Shown: one piece after another, positions 26,182 to 33,478 of the stretch | Numbering within the stretch: position 1 is the stretch's first letter | How the letters are laid out: each line of letters opens with the position of its first letter | Assembly: GCA_014860355.1 (NCBI GenBank) | Contig: JACZJV010000191.1 | Location: 1 to 45,753, forward strand | From: Burkholderiales bacterium | GTDB lineage: Bacteria; Pseudomonadota; Gammaproteobacteria; Burkholderiales; SG8-39 | Reading direction: 5' to 3' | Length of the DNA: 45,753 bases | The notes under the pieces: generated by a model | What the model was told of the DNA's origin: nothing | Databases searched by the model: none | What the model saw: the letters and a program-made list of their open reading frames with translations, nothing else | Made by a program: the position numbers and the translations under genes

Positions 26182-27570
26182 ATGAGCCAGACCAAGCAAA
26201 TCGTACGGATAGCGATCGCAGCTGCTGCCTTTGGAACGATGATCAACGTCCAGGCTGCCGCGGCTGCTTCGACGGCAGCAGGCGCGGCGATTTTTCAGGG
26301 CGATGCGCTCGCGCCGTTCAAGCTGCTCGCCTGGGCCGGCGGTGACGGTGCCAAGCCGTATCAGACGCCGTCGAGCGACGGCGCAGCGCATGCCGCAAGC
26401 GCGACCGGCGGCCACACGCAGTGGTTCAGTCGAACGAGTTATTCCGGCCGTGCGCAAACGGGTCTCGACCTGCTGACAGGGTGCGCAGACTATCCTAGCT
26501 GCGCAAACAAGCGTCTCGACAAAGCCAGGCTCGCGCGCAGCCCGGGCCCGGCGGTTTCGCGCAAGCTCAGCGACAATTTTTCCGAGGCCTGGGCTGTCGA
26601 CTACGCTGCGCCGCTGAGCGCGTTTGCAACGCTGACCGGTTTGTGGAACCGGGACGGGACTGCGTCGCCCGAAGCGCGGCATATCGCGCCCGACACCAGC
26701 GTCGAATCCAGCCTGCTGCACTCTGTGCTCTCCAGCCTCATGTGGGCCTTGCTAGGATATGCCGTGTACCTCGCGGCGCTTACCCTGTTTCAAAAGCGCT
26801 TCGTGTTCAATTCGAGCCATGCCATGCGCAGCGCGTCGGTGCCCTCGGATACCCATGAGATCACTTCGGTCAGGCTTTCCCTGTCCCGCAACAAGGCGAT
26901 CCGAGGCTGGTTTCTGCGGCCGCGGCAGGGCAAGTCTCCCTGTCCATCGATCATCTACTACGGCGGCCGCAGCGAAGAGGTCTCCTGGCTGCAGGGCGCG
27001 GTCAAGTGGTTTCCCGAGCACGCTGTGCTCTTTCTCAACTACAGGGGCTACGGCGAATCGGAGGGCAAACCTTCCGAAGCAGGGTTGTTCGCGGACGGTC
27101 TGGCGCAGTTTGACTGGCTCGCAGCGCAGCCCGGGGTGGACCCCGATGGCATCGTGCTCGTCGGCCGCAGCCTGGGCACCGGGGTGGCAAGCTACGTGGC
27201 AGCCAATCGCCCGGCCGCGCGCGTCGTTCTGATCACGCCCTACGACAGCCTGCTCGCGGTGGCGCGCCGGCGCTTCTGGTTCACTCCGCTGTCGCTGCTG
27301 CTGCGGCACAAATTCAGATCCGTGGAATACGCCAAGACGAATATGCAGCCCTGCCTGGCGCTGCTCGCCGAGCACGATGACGTGGTTCCGGAAGAGCACA
27401 CCTTGCGGCTCATGGCCGCCTGGGCGGGAGCAAAAGAACTCGTGCGCATTCCGAGCACCAATCACATAAACATCCCCTATCAGGCCGCGACACTCACCGC
27501 GGTCGCGATCTGGCTGGGATATGCCTCCGCTCCTGCAGGGCCGCTGTCGCTGGTCGCGCACGCCACGTAG
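26182..27570 (+). CDS. Membrane-anchored alpha/beta hydrolase with N-terminal exported extension
   Basis: 462 aa. TAAGG precedes ATG at 26182. The C-terminal half is a serine hydrolase of the ABHD13/BEM46 style: GWFLRP, oxyanion-type YYGGRSEE, FLNYRGYGES, nucleophile Ser330 in GRSLG, Asp399/400 in AEHDD, and His428 in TNHIN. A transmembrane helix at about 179-203 directly precedes the hydrolase domain, as in BEM46-like proteins. Unusually, another about 175 residues come first: a signal-peptide-like start (8-29) and a low-complexity Ala/Ser/Gly-rich region with two Cys (101, 107) that I do not recognise. Substrate unknown (ester or amide). It appears as a single-gene unit. Confidence 0.78.
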   Translation: MSQTKQIVRIAIAAAAFGTMINVQAAAAASTAAGAAIFQGDALAPFKLLAWAGGDGAKPYQTPSSDGAAHAASATGGHTQWFSRTSYSGRAQTGLDLLTGCADYPSCANKRLDKARLARSPGPAVSRKLSDNFSEAWAVDYAAPLSAFATLTGLWNRDGTASPEARHIAPDTSVESSLLHSVLSSLMWALLGYAVYLAALTLFQKRFVFNSSHAMRSASVPSDTHEITSVRLSLSRNKAIRGWFLRPRQGKSPCPSIIYYGGRSEEVSWLQGAVKWFPEHAVLFLNYRGYGESEGKPSEAGLFADGLAQFDWLAAQPGVDPDGIVLVGRSLGTGVASYVAANRPAARVVLITPYDSLLAVARRRFWFTPLSLLLRHKFRSVEYAKTNMQPCLALLAEHDDVVPEEHTLRLMAAWAGAKELVRIPSTNHINIPYQAATLTAVAIWLGYASAPAGPLSLVAHAT

Positions 27571-27587
27571 AACCCGCTACAAAAATC

Positions 27588-27606
27588 ATTCGGTCACGAA
27601 CCGAAT
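27588..27606. repeat. Short inverted repeat after the hydrolase gene
   Basis: ATTCGGT (27588-27594) and ACCGAAT (27600-27606) form a perfect 7-bp stem with a 5-nt loop, 18 bp after the hydrolase stop. On the minus strand the stem is followed by GATTTTTG, so it looks more like a minus-strand terminator, although no minus-strand gene ends here. On the plus strand it may still end the hydrolase mRNA weakly. Confidence 0.4.
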
Positions 27607-27746
27607 AAGCATTTCCGGCGTCGAGTGCTTCGGAAGCGCCGGTCGCAAGCAGGCTCGCAGAAAACCCGATAGACCCGCAGACTAATCCCTCAAACCCAGC
27701 AGGGTATATCCTGCCGTAAGCCGGTGCGCCGGATATCTCCAGCTCG

Positions 27747-27752
27747 TATAAT
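27747..27752 (+). promoter_or_regulatory. Consensus -10 (TATAAT) before the ECF sigma gene
   Basis: Perfect TATAAT ending 26 bp before the ATG at 27779. No -35 is recognisable at 16-18 bp, so it may be an activator-dependent or weak housekeeping promoter for basal sigma factor expression. Confidence 0.4.
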
Positions 27753-27778
27753 CTGGCGCGGCACGGAGGCCAAATCCG

Positions 27779-29029
27779 ATGAGCGTAGACGCATCCCGCA
27801 ATATGCGCGAGATCCTGGACGGCATCTACCGTTCCGAGTCGCGCCGCGTGTTCGCCACGCTGATCCGGCTGCTCGGGGATTTCGATCTTGCCGAGGAAGC
27901 GCTGCATGACGCGTTCAGCGCGGCTTTGCAACAATGGCCGCGCAGCGGCGTGCCGGAAAACCCTCGCGCGTGGCTGGTATCGGCGGGGCGCTACAAGGCG
28001 ATAGACGCGCTGCGCCGGCGCGCGCGCTTTGATGCGCTGGAGGACTACGACGAACGCGCGGAGAACATCGCCGACGAAAGCATCGCGCCGGATGGCGACG
28101 AAATCGAGGACGACCGTCTGCGCCTGGTGTTTACCTGCTGCCACCCGGCGTTGTCCGCCGACGCGCGCCTGGCGCTGACGCTGCGCGAAGTCTGCGGCCT
28201 GACCACGGAAGACATCGCGCATGCCTTCCTCACCGGAGCGCCCGCCATAGCGCAGCGCATCGTGCGCGCCAAGGCCAAGATACGCGACGCCGGGATTCCC
28301 TACAGGGTGCCTGCGCCGGAGGAGTTGCACGAGCGTCTGGATAGCGTGCTGCGCGTGATCTATCTGGTATTCAACGAAGGTTATTCCGCGTCCTCGGGGA
28401 CAACGCTTACGCGGCACGACCTGTCCGGGGAGGCAATACGGCTGGCGCGGCTGCTGGTCGAACTGCTGCCCGAGCCCGAGGCGATGGGGCTGCTCGCGCT
28501 GATGCTGCTGCATGAATCGCGGCGCGCGGCGCGCACTTCGCCCTCGGGCGATCTGGTTCTGCTCGACGAGCAGGACCGAAGAAGCTGGAACAGCGAACAG
28601 ATTGCCGAAGGTATTGCGCTGGTCGAGCGTGCGCTGCCTTTGCGCCGGCCGGGTACGTATTGCCTGCAGGCGGCGATCGCAGCGGTGCACGCTGAGGCGC
28701 CCAGCGGCGCCGCAACCGACTGGGTGGAAATCGTGGGCTTGTATGATTTGCTGGCGCAAGTGGAAAATTCGCCGGTGATTGAGCTGAACCGGGCGGTCGC
28801 GGTGGCGATGCGCGATGGCCCGCTCGCCGGGCTGGCCTTGGTCGATGCCATCATCGCGCGTGGGGACTTGTCCGAGTACCGCCTTACCCATGCTGCGCGC
28901 GCGGATTTGTGCCGGCGGCTGAACAAAAACGCGGAAGCGCGCGCGTCCTACGAGCGTGCACTGGAACTCACCCGCCAGGCGCCTGAGCGGCGCTTTCTCG
29001 AGCGGCGGCTGGCCGAACTGAAAAAATAA
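27779..29029 (+). CDS. ECF42-type RNA polymerase sigma factor with long C-terminal extension
   Basis: 416 aa, about twice a minimal ECF sigma factor. GGAGG precedes ATG. Sigma-2 occupies about residues 10-80 (FATLIRLLGDFDLAEEALHDAF, PRAWLVSAGRYKAIDALRR) and sigma-4 about 118-172 (FTCCHPAL, LTLREVCGLTTEDIAHAF). The remaining about 240 residues are the helical, TPR-like extension typical of ECF42 (blocks LVFNEGYSASSG, LHESRRAAR, LNRAVAVAMRDGP). This group usually has no anti-sigma factor; the extension controls activity and the genomic partners are DGPF/YCII proteins. Exactly that context follows: two DGPF genes and a VOC gene on the same strand. The inducing signal is unknown. Confidence 0.92.
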   Translation: MSVDASRNMREILDGIYRSESRRVFATLIRLLGDFDLAEEALHDAFSAALQQWPRSGVPENPRAWLVSAGRYKAIDALRRRARFDALEDYDERAENIADESIAPDGDEIEDDRLRLVFTCCHPALSADARLALTLREVCGLTTEDIAHAFLTGAPAIAQRIVRAKAKIRDAGIPYRVPAPEELHERLDSVLRVIYLVFNEGYSASSGTTLTRHDLSGEAIRLARLLVELLPEPEAMGLLALMLLHESRRAARTSPSGDLVLLDEQDRRSWNSEQIAEGIALVERALPLRRPGTYCLQAAIAAVHAEAPSGAATDWVEIVGLYDLLAQVENSPVIELNRAVAVAMRDGPLAGLALVDAIIARGDLSEYRLTHAARADLCRRLNKNAEARASYERALELTRQAPERRFLERRLAELKK

Positions 29030-29038
29030 TCCGGGCGA

Positions 29039-29065
29039 TGTCGAATTCGGGATACGCCGATCGAC
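29039..29065 (+). promoter_or_regulatory. Candidate ECF42-dependent promoter before the first DGPF gene
   Basis: TGTCGA (29039-29044), 17 bp, CGAC (29062-29065). This matches the motif I recall for ECF42 promoters (TGTCGA at -35, CGA/TC at -10). It lies right after the sigma gene and 105 bp before the first YCII gene, where an ECF42 target promoter is expected. Confidence 0.6.
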
Positions 29066-29169
29066 TATAGGATGAGCGCGGACTATGCGCTGGACGGGTC
29101 CGCCTGAGGCGGTCTTTCGGACAGGCGGACGGACCCGGTATTCATCCGATACGACAAGGAGACAGAACC

Positions 29170-29586
29170 ATGCGATTCATGATCATCGTCAAGGCGACCA
29201 GGGATTCCGAAGCTGGCGTCATGCCGGAGGAAAAGCTGCTCGAGACCATGCAGAAGTACCACGAGGAACTGTCGAAGTCGGGTGTGCTGGTCGACGGCTC
29301 CGGCCTCAAGCCGAGTTCCAAAGGCTGGCGCGTCCGCTATTCCGGCGACCAGCGCAGTGTCATCGACGGTCCTTTTGCGGAAACCAAGGAACTCATCGCC
29401 GGCTATACGATCATTAACGTGACATCGAGGGAGGAAGCGCTGGAATTGAGCAGACGCTTTCCCAACCCGGCAGGCGAGGGCAAGACCGGCGAAATCGAGG
29501 TGCGCGAGTTTTTCGAACTCGAGGATTTCGGACCCAGCGCGGCGGTGGAGCGATTTCGCGAAATGGGCATGGGCAAGGTCAATTAG
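29170..29586 (+). CDS. YCII-related (DGPF-domain) protein, first copy
   Basis: 138 aa, ferredoxin-like YCII fold. AAGGAGAC precedes ATG. The family signature DGPF is at 66-69 within VIDGPFAETKELIAGY. The start RFMIIVKAT is the usual first strand, and FFELEDFG is the typical end of the domain. The C-terminal tail (about 125-138) is a short helix. DGPF proteins are the standard partners of ECF41/ECF42 sigma factors; their biochemical role is unknown, though YciI-like folds can have dehydrochlorinase-type active sites. Probably the first gene of the sigma-dependent transcript. Confidence 0.9.
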   Translation: MRFMIIVKATRDSEAGVMPEEKLLETMQKYHEELSKSGVLVDGSGLKPSSKGWRVRYSGDQRSVIDGPFAETKELIAGYTIINVTSREEALELSRRFPNPAGEGKTGEIEVREFFELEDFGPSAAVERFREMGMGKVN

Positions 29587-29705
29587 GGCAATATCGCAGG
29601 CCAATTCAAGGAACCGGGAAGATGAAGAAGCTGGATATCGCCGCCCTGCGCCAGGCGGCGGCGTAGTGCACCAGGGCGCAGGCAAACACAGAGGAGGAAG
29701 ACACC

Positions 29706-30167
29706 ATGCCGGCAGTGAGGACAGTCCCCGAGGACATGCATACGGTAACGCCGCACCTGGTTTGCGCCGGCGCGGCCGAGGCGATCGAGTTCTACAAGAA
29801 GGCGTTCAACGCGGTCGAAGCGGGCCGGCTGCCGGGCCCGCAGGGAAAGCTGATGCACGCGCTGATCCGCATCGAAGGTTCGGCCGTGATGCTGGTCGAC
29901 GAAATGCCCGAGTGGGGATCTTTCGGGCCCAGGTCGCTCAAAGGAACGCCGGTGACGATCCACCTGTATGTAGAGGACGTCGATGCCGTGGTCGCGCGTG
30001 CGCTCGGCGCCGGCGCCAAAATCATCATGCCCGTGGCCGACATGTTCTGGGGCGATCGCTACGGCAAGCTTGAAGACCCGTTCGGGCATCACTGGTCGGT
30101 AGCCACGCACCTGCGCGACGTGAGCCCGGAGGAAATGCAGCAGGCGATGCAGAAAATGGGCGGCTGA
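29706..30167 (+). CDS. VOC-superfamily (glyoxalase/PhnB-like) protein
   Basis: 153 aa. GAGGAGGAAG precedes ATG. The single-chain VOC fold is visible as two beta-alpha-beta-beta-beta halves: VTPHLVCAGAAEAIEFYKKAF, then VTIHLYVEDVDAVVARALGAGAK, and the closing EDPFGHHWSVATH. This is the PhnB/YdhR-like group, many of which lack full metal ligands; here H, E and a second H candidate are present but I cannot assign them. It sits between the two DGPF genes, a standard arrangement of ECF42 clusters, so it is probably co-regulated. Confidence 0.88.
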   Translation: MPAVRTVPEDMHTVTPHLVCAGAAEAIEFYKKAFNAVEAGRLPGPQGKLMHALIRIEGSAVMLVDEMPEWGSFGPRSLKGTPVTIHLYVEDVDAVVARALGAGAKIIMPVADMFWGDRYGKLEDPFGHHWSVATHLRDVSPEEMQQAMQKMGG

Positions 30168-30252
30168 ACTTGGACGGCAGAGCCGGCCCGGCAGATCTAC
30201 AAGCCGCCGCGCGAATACCAGGCCGGGTGCGCCACCGCAATGGGAGCATGCA

Positions 30253-30612
30253 ATGAAATATCTGTGCCTCGTATATCTGGACGAAAAAAGGCTGGACGAA
30301 TTGCCCGACGAAGACTGCGTGGCCTACGACACCGAGATCCGCGCGAGCGGCTACTGTCTCGCCTCGGAGGCGCTGCAATCGGTGCAGACGGCCACCACGG
30401 TGCGCGTGCGCGACGGCAGGCTGTCCGTCACCGACGGTCCGTTCGCCGAAACCAAGGAGCAGCTCGCCGGTTTCTACATGATCGAGGCCAGGGACCTGAA
30501 CGAGGCGATCCAGATCGCGACGAAAATCCCGCCGGCGCGCGTGGGCTCGGTCGAAGTGCGGCCGATACGCCCGATCCGCGAAACAGTCGCCGCGCGCCTG
30601 CAACAGAACTAA
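30253..30612 (+). CDS. YCII-related (DGPF-domain) protein, second copy
   Basis: 119 aa. DGPF is at 61-64 (SVTDGPFAETKEQLAGFY); the start KYLCLVYLDE and the end EVRPIRPI are typical of the ECF42-associated subgroup (for example PhzB-like/YCII annotations). It differs clearly from the first copy, so this is an old duplication rather than a recent one. Ribosome site is weak (GGGAGC). The stop codon shares its last A with an ATG of the next gene's frame, implying coupling to the beta-propeller gene. Confidence 0.9.
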   Translation: MKYLCLVYLDEKRLDELPDEDCVAYDTEIRASGYCLASEALQSVQTATTVRVRDGRLSVTDGPFAETKEQLAGFYMIEARDLNEAIQIATKIPPARVGSVEVRPIRPIRETVAARLQQN

Positions 30613-30623
30613 TGGAGGGGTCC

Positions 30624-31814
30624 ATGGCAGTCAAGAAACCGAAAGCAGCAAGTAGAAAAGCGCCGGCAGCAGCGCGCGCGAACCCGTCGCGCAAGTCGGC
30701 GCTGCTGGTGGCCACGCGCAAGGGCGCATGGGTGTATCACGGCGATGCGGCGCGCAGGAGCTGGCAGCCTGACGGGCCGCATTTCCTCGGCCACGTGATC
30801 AGCCATCTGGTGCTCGATCCGCGCGACGGGCGCACGCTGCTGGCCGCGGCCAAGACCGGTCATCTCGGACCGACAGTGTTCCGCTCGACCGATCGCGGCC
30901 GCAACTGGAAGGAAGCCGCGCGGCCGCCCGCGTTCGCCAAGGCGCCGGAGGGCGAGAAAGGACGCGCGGTCGACCATACCTTCTGGCTCACGCCTGGCCA
31001 CCGCGACGAACAGGGCGTGTGGTACGCGGGTACCTCGCCGCAGGGGCTGTTCCGTTCGGGCGACGGCGGCGTCACCTGGGAGCCGTTCTCGCCGATCAAC
31101 GACGATAGCGAATACCGCAAATGGATGGGCACGGTGCAGGACGGCACGCCGGACGGCCCGAAGCTGCATTCGGTCATCGTCGATCCGCGCGATCCCGCGC
31201 ACCTGTACTTTGCCATGTCCGGCGGCGGCGTGCACGAGTCGGTGGACTGCGGGCGCAGCTTCAAGCCCATCCTGCAGGGCCTGGAAGTGTTCGAGGGCAT
31301 GGACTCCGCCGACCCGAGCTTTCACGATCCGCATTGCGTGCGGCTTTGTCCGAGCAATCCGGACCGCTTGTATCAACAGAACCACTGCGGCATCTACCGG
31401 CTGGATGCGCCTACGCGCGTATGGGTGCGCATAGGCAAGAGCATGCCCAAGCGCGTGGGCGACATCGGCTTTCCGCTGGTGGTTCACCCGCGCGACGACA
31501 ATACCGCATGGGTGTTCCCCATGGACGGCACCGCGGTTTGGCCGCGCACCAGCCCGGAGGGCAAGCCGGCGGTGTATGCAACGCGCAACGGCGGCAAGAC
31601 CTGGCAGCGTCTGGATGCGGGTCTGCCCGAGAAGCAGGCATGGTGGACAGTGAAACGCCAGGCGATGACGGCGGACACGCGCGATCCGGTGGGTCTTTAC
31701 TTCGGCACCACCAGCGGGGAACTGTGGATGAGCCGCGACGAGGGCCGCCGCTGGAACTGCCTCGCGCGGCATTTCCCGGAAATCTACGCCGTCGAAACGG
31801 CTGAGTTCGAGTAG
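30624..31814 (+). CDS. BNR/Asp-box beta-propeller protein (sialidase/sortilin-like fold)
   Basis: 396 aa. I chose ATG 30624, behind GGAGGGG; ATG 30612 is in frame but has no ribosome site. After a Lys/Ala-rich tail (1-25) the protein is a beta-propeller with at least five Asp boxes of the S/T-x-D/N-x-G-x-x-W type: STDRGRNW, SGDGGVTW, SVDCGRSF, TRNGGKTW, SRDEGRRW. No signal peptide, so probably cytosolic; no sialidase Arg triad or catalytic Tyr/Glu pair can be identified with confidence. It may be a glycosidase-like or binding protein. It is followed 15 bp later by a MoaD/ThiS gene, a pairing I recall from other genomes. Confidence 0.82.
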   Translation: MAVKKPKAASRKAPAAARANPSRKSALLVATRKGAWVYHGDAARRSWQPDGPHFLGHVISHLVLDPRDGRTLLAAAKTGHLGPTVFRSTDRGRNWKEAARPPAFAKAPEGEKGRAVDHTFWLTPGHRDEQGVWYAGTSPQGLFRSGDGGVTWEPFSPINDDSEYRKWMGTVQDGTPDGPKLHSVIVDPRDPAHLYFAMSGGGVHESVDCGRSFKPILQGLEVFEGMDSADPSFHDPHCVRLCPSNPDRLYQQNHCGIYRLDAPTRVWVRIGKSMPKRVGDIGFPLVVHPRDDNTAWVFPMDGTAVWPRTSPEGKPAVYATRNGGKTWQRLDAGLPEKQAWWTVKRQAMTADTRDPVGLYFGTTSGELWMSRDEGRRWNCLARHFPEIYAVETAEFE

Positions 31815-31829
31815 GCTCTGCCTGCCGCA

Positions 31830-32087
31830 ATGAAAGTGCTCATCCCCAGCGCGCTGCGTTCGTACACTGAACAGGGCAAGGTAAGCGCCAGCGGCGCCAC
31901 ACTCGGCGCCGTCCTGGTCGACCTGGACCGCCTCTATCCCGGGATACGCTTTCGCATGATCGACGAGCAGGAGCAGATACGGCGGCACATCCGCTGTTTC
32001 GTCAATGGCGTGCAGGTGCGCGACCTCGCGCAGCCACTGGCCGCAAGCGACGAGCTGGTGATCGTTCAGGCTTTAAGCGGCGGCTGA
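31830..32087 (+). CDS. MoaD/ThiS-family ubiquitin-like sulfur-carrier protein
   Basis: 85 aa beta-grasp protein. The C-terminus ends in the functional Gly-Gly (VIVQALSGG), which in MoaD/ThiS is adenylated and converted to thiocarboxylate. The segment HIRCFVNGVQVRD matches the beta-grasp core. It is 15 bp behind the beta-propeller gene and likely shares its transcript. No MoaE, ThiG, MoeB or cysteine-biosynthesis partner is in the window, so the sulfur acceptor is unknown. The hydroxylase operon uses molybdopterin but lies 6 kb away on the other strand; I see no direct link. Confidence 0.88.
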   Translation: MKVLIPSALRSYTEQGKVSASGATLGAVLVDLDRLYPGIRFRMIDEQEQIRRHIRCFVNGVQVRDLAQPLAASDELVIVQALSGG

Positions 32088-32104
32088 AGACGAACCGGTG
32101 CGGG

Positions 32105-32440
32105 TTACTTTGCCGAGCGCGACAAGGCCGCGCTGACCTTCGCGCGCAACTTGCTGCTTACCCGTACTTGCGCCTCGACTTTGCTCACGTACGCCTGCGA
32201 CACATTCATGCGCCGCGCAAGCTCCGCCTGCGTGACCTTCGCCTTGATCCGGGCGAGCGCAACGGGATTGTCGACGTAGTCGTCCAGCTCGAAGGGCAGG
32301 TAATCATCCCCCACGGTCTTGGCGGCTTTGCGACCGGCAAGGCGCTGCTCGATTTGTCCCCGCAACGCCCGGAAGACGGCGATAGGCAGCAGGACGTATT
32401 CGTCCTTGCCGTCCAGCGATTTTATTTTTTGCAGCGTCAT
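32105..32440 (-). CDS. XRE/HigA-like antitoxin with helix-turn-helix
   Basis: 111 aa DNA-binding antitoxin. The helix-turn-helix spans about 68-90 (KVTQAELARRMNVSQAYVSKVE). The N-terminal about 50 residues (GKDEYVLLPIAVFRALRGQI) probably form the toxin-neutralising part. ATG at 32440 overlaps the toxin stop by 4 bp, so toxin precedes antitoxin as in higBA-type loci. It probably represses the operon at the direct repeats upstream. Confidence 0.85.
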   Translation of the reverse strand: MTLQKIKSLDGKDEYVLLPIAVFRALRGQIEQRLAGRKAAKTVGDDYLPFELDDYVDNPVALARIKAKVTQAELARRMNVSQAYVSKVEAQVRVSSKLRAKVSAALSRSAK

Positions 32441-32697
32441 TTGTATGCATCCCCACGGGGTTTGATTCGTTCGATCGAGATGACCTTGATTGCGTCCTGC
32501 CGGTCGAAGATCACGCGCCAATCACCAACACGAAGCCGAAAGCATGGCTCGCCTTGCAGCCGCTTAACGTCGAGCGCCGGATCGTCCGGATTCAGACCGA
32601 GCCGGTAGATCTTCTCGGCTATCCTCGATCGATCCGGCCGCGACAGGCTTTTCAGCGTTTTCTGCGCCTGGCGGCTGATCACGACTGCGTACTGCAT
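32437..32697 (-). CDS. RelE/ParE-superfamily toxin
   Basis: 86 aa, probable ribosome-dependent mRNA interferase or related toxin. Typical blocks are YAVVISRQAQKTLKSL, LQGEPCFRLRVGDWRVIFD and ISIERIKPRGDAY; the Arg-rich central strand and the late Arg are where RelE-type catalytic residues sit. It is the first gene of the pair, overlapping the antitoxin start. The C-terminus lacks the Tyr seen in E. coli RelE at the very end, but has Y85. Confidence 0.88.
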   Translation of the reverse strand: MQYAVVISRQAQKTLKSLSRPDRSRIAEKIYRLGLNPDDPALDVKRLQGEPCFRLRVGDWRVIFDRQDAIKVISIERIKPRGDAYK

Positions 32698-32730
32698 GGT
32701 TATATTGCCGGTTATAAAGAGTTATGTCAA
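32698..32730 (-). promoter_or_regulatory. Toxin-antitoxin promoter region with direct repeats
   Basis: On the minus strand TATAACC occurs twice, 12 bp apart (32716-32710 and 32704-32698), and a perfect TTGACA -35 is at 32730-32725. A good -10 at 17 bp is not obvious (CAATAT); TATAAC at 32704 would need 20 bp. The repeats lie directly against the toxin ATG and are likely operator half-sites. Confidence 0.5.
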
Positions 32731-32731
32731 G

Positions 32732-33331
32732 TCAGTAACCGCCAGCGGGAATGCGCACTTTCGCGCGAGAGGACGGCACTGTCGAACCATTCTCCTGAAA
32801 TAGCGCGCGGTACGCGGACTGGCGCGCTGCGGCGTCGCGTCCGAGGGCGCAGTAGTGCGCGTGCGGCGTCAGCAGCGCGTCGTCCTGGCCCTGCGCATTC
32901 GCGCGGAAGCTCGACCAGCGATACTGTCCCGGCTGCGCAACCACGCGGGCGCGCACCGGGTTGAGTTCGATGTAGCGCATGCAGTAAAGCAGGTAGCGCC
33001 CGACATGGACTGTGGAGGCTTGGTAGCAGTCGTCCCAAAGCGCGCCGTCGCGGTGATAGTTCGCGCCGATGTAAGCCGCGTGGCGTTCGCGCAGCGAGCG
33101 CATCAGGTTCGCGACGCCTCCGGCGCACGAAGGCGTGAGGAGCAGGTGCACATGGTTGCCCATCAGCACGTAGGCATGCACAGAGCAGGCATAGCGTGCT
33201 GCGTACCCGCCGAGCCAGGCCAGGTATTCGACGCAGTCCTCTGTGCCGAAGAAACATGCCGAGCGCTGACGGCCGCGCAGGATCACATGCAGCGTGTGGC
33301 CGGGCGTTTCGAGACGAACGGGGTGTGGCAT
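32732..33331 (-). CDS. REP-associated tyrosine transposase (RAYT, Y1_Tnp)
   Basis: 199 aa single-domain Y1 HUH nuclease of the TnpA-REP type. The metal-binding HVH is at 60-62 (LMGNHVHLLL), and RHAAYIGANYHRDGALWDDCYQAS (split 84-106) and YIELNPVRA (120-128) are the RAYT hallmarks; the nucleophilic Tyr is probably Y116 or Y120. ATG at 33331 matches the family start PVRLETPGHTLHVILRG. These domesticated transposases act on REP palindromes; no convincing GTAG-headed REP flanks it here. It sits 35 bp upstream of the toxin gene on the same strand. Confidence 0.9.
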   Translation of the reverse strand: MPHPVRLETPGHTLHVILRGRQRSACFFGTEDCVEYLAWLGGYAARYACSVHAYVLMGNHVHLLLTPSCAGGVANLMRSLRERHAAYIGANYHRDGALWDDCYQASTVHVGRYLLYCMRYIELNPVRARVVAQPGQYRWSSFRANAQGQDDALLTPHAHYCALGRDAAARQSAYRALFQENGSTVPSSRAKVRIPAGGY

Positions 33332-33478
33332 CCGGATGGGCTCCGAAGTTCGCTGAGGAAACAACGGATCAAAGGGCAGGGGCGTTGACTTGCCGATGCC
33401 TGTGCCCGTACGACTATCGGCTTCAAAGGCGATAGCAGCAAGGGTTTCCGGGCAGCCTCGCAACTGTGCAGGCAACCC

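Noticed and set aside
27494-28891. 465-codon antisense frame across the sigma factor gene
   Set aside because: GC-rich shadow of a gene with clear sigma-2 and sigma-4 domains on the other strand.
29622-29666. 14-codon frame starting MKKLDIAALRQ between the first DGPF and VOC genes
   Set aside because: Has a weak GGGAAG site but is too short to judge; could be a decayed gene start. Left out of features.
30609-31988. 459-codon antisense frame across the beta-propeller gene
   Set aside because: Shadow; the plus strand has five Asp boxes and ribosome sites.
33332-33478. GCCGAT/ATCGGC inverted repeat (33392-33421) as a REP element of the RAYT
   Set aside because: 6-bp stem with an 18-nt loop and no GTAG/GGAG head; chance level in GC-rich DNA.
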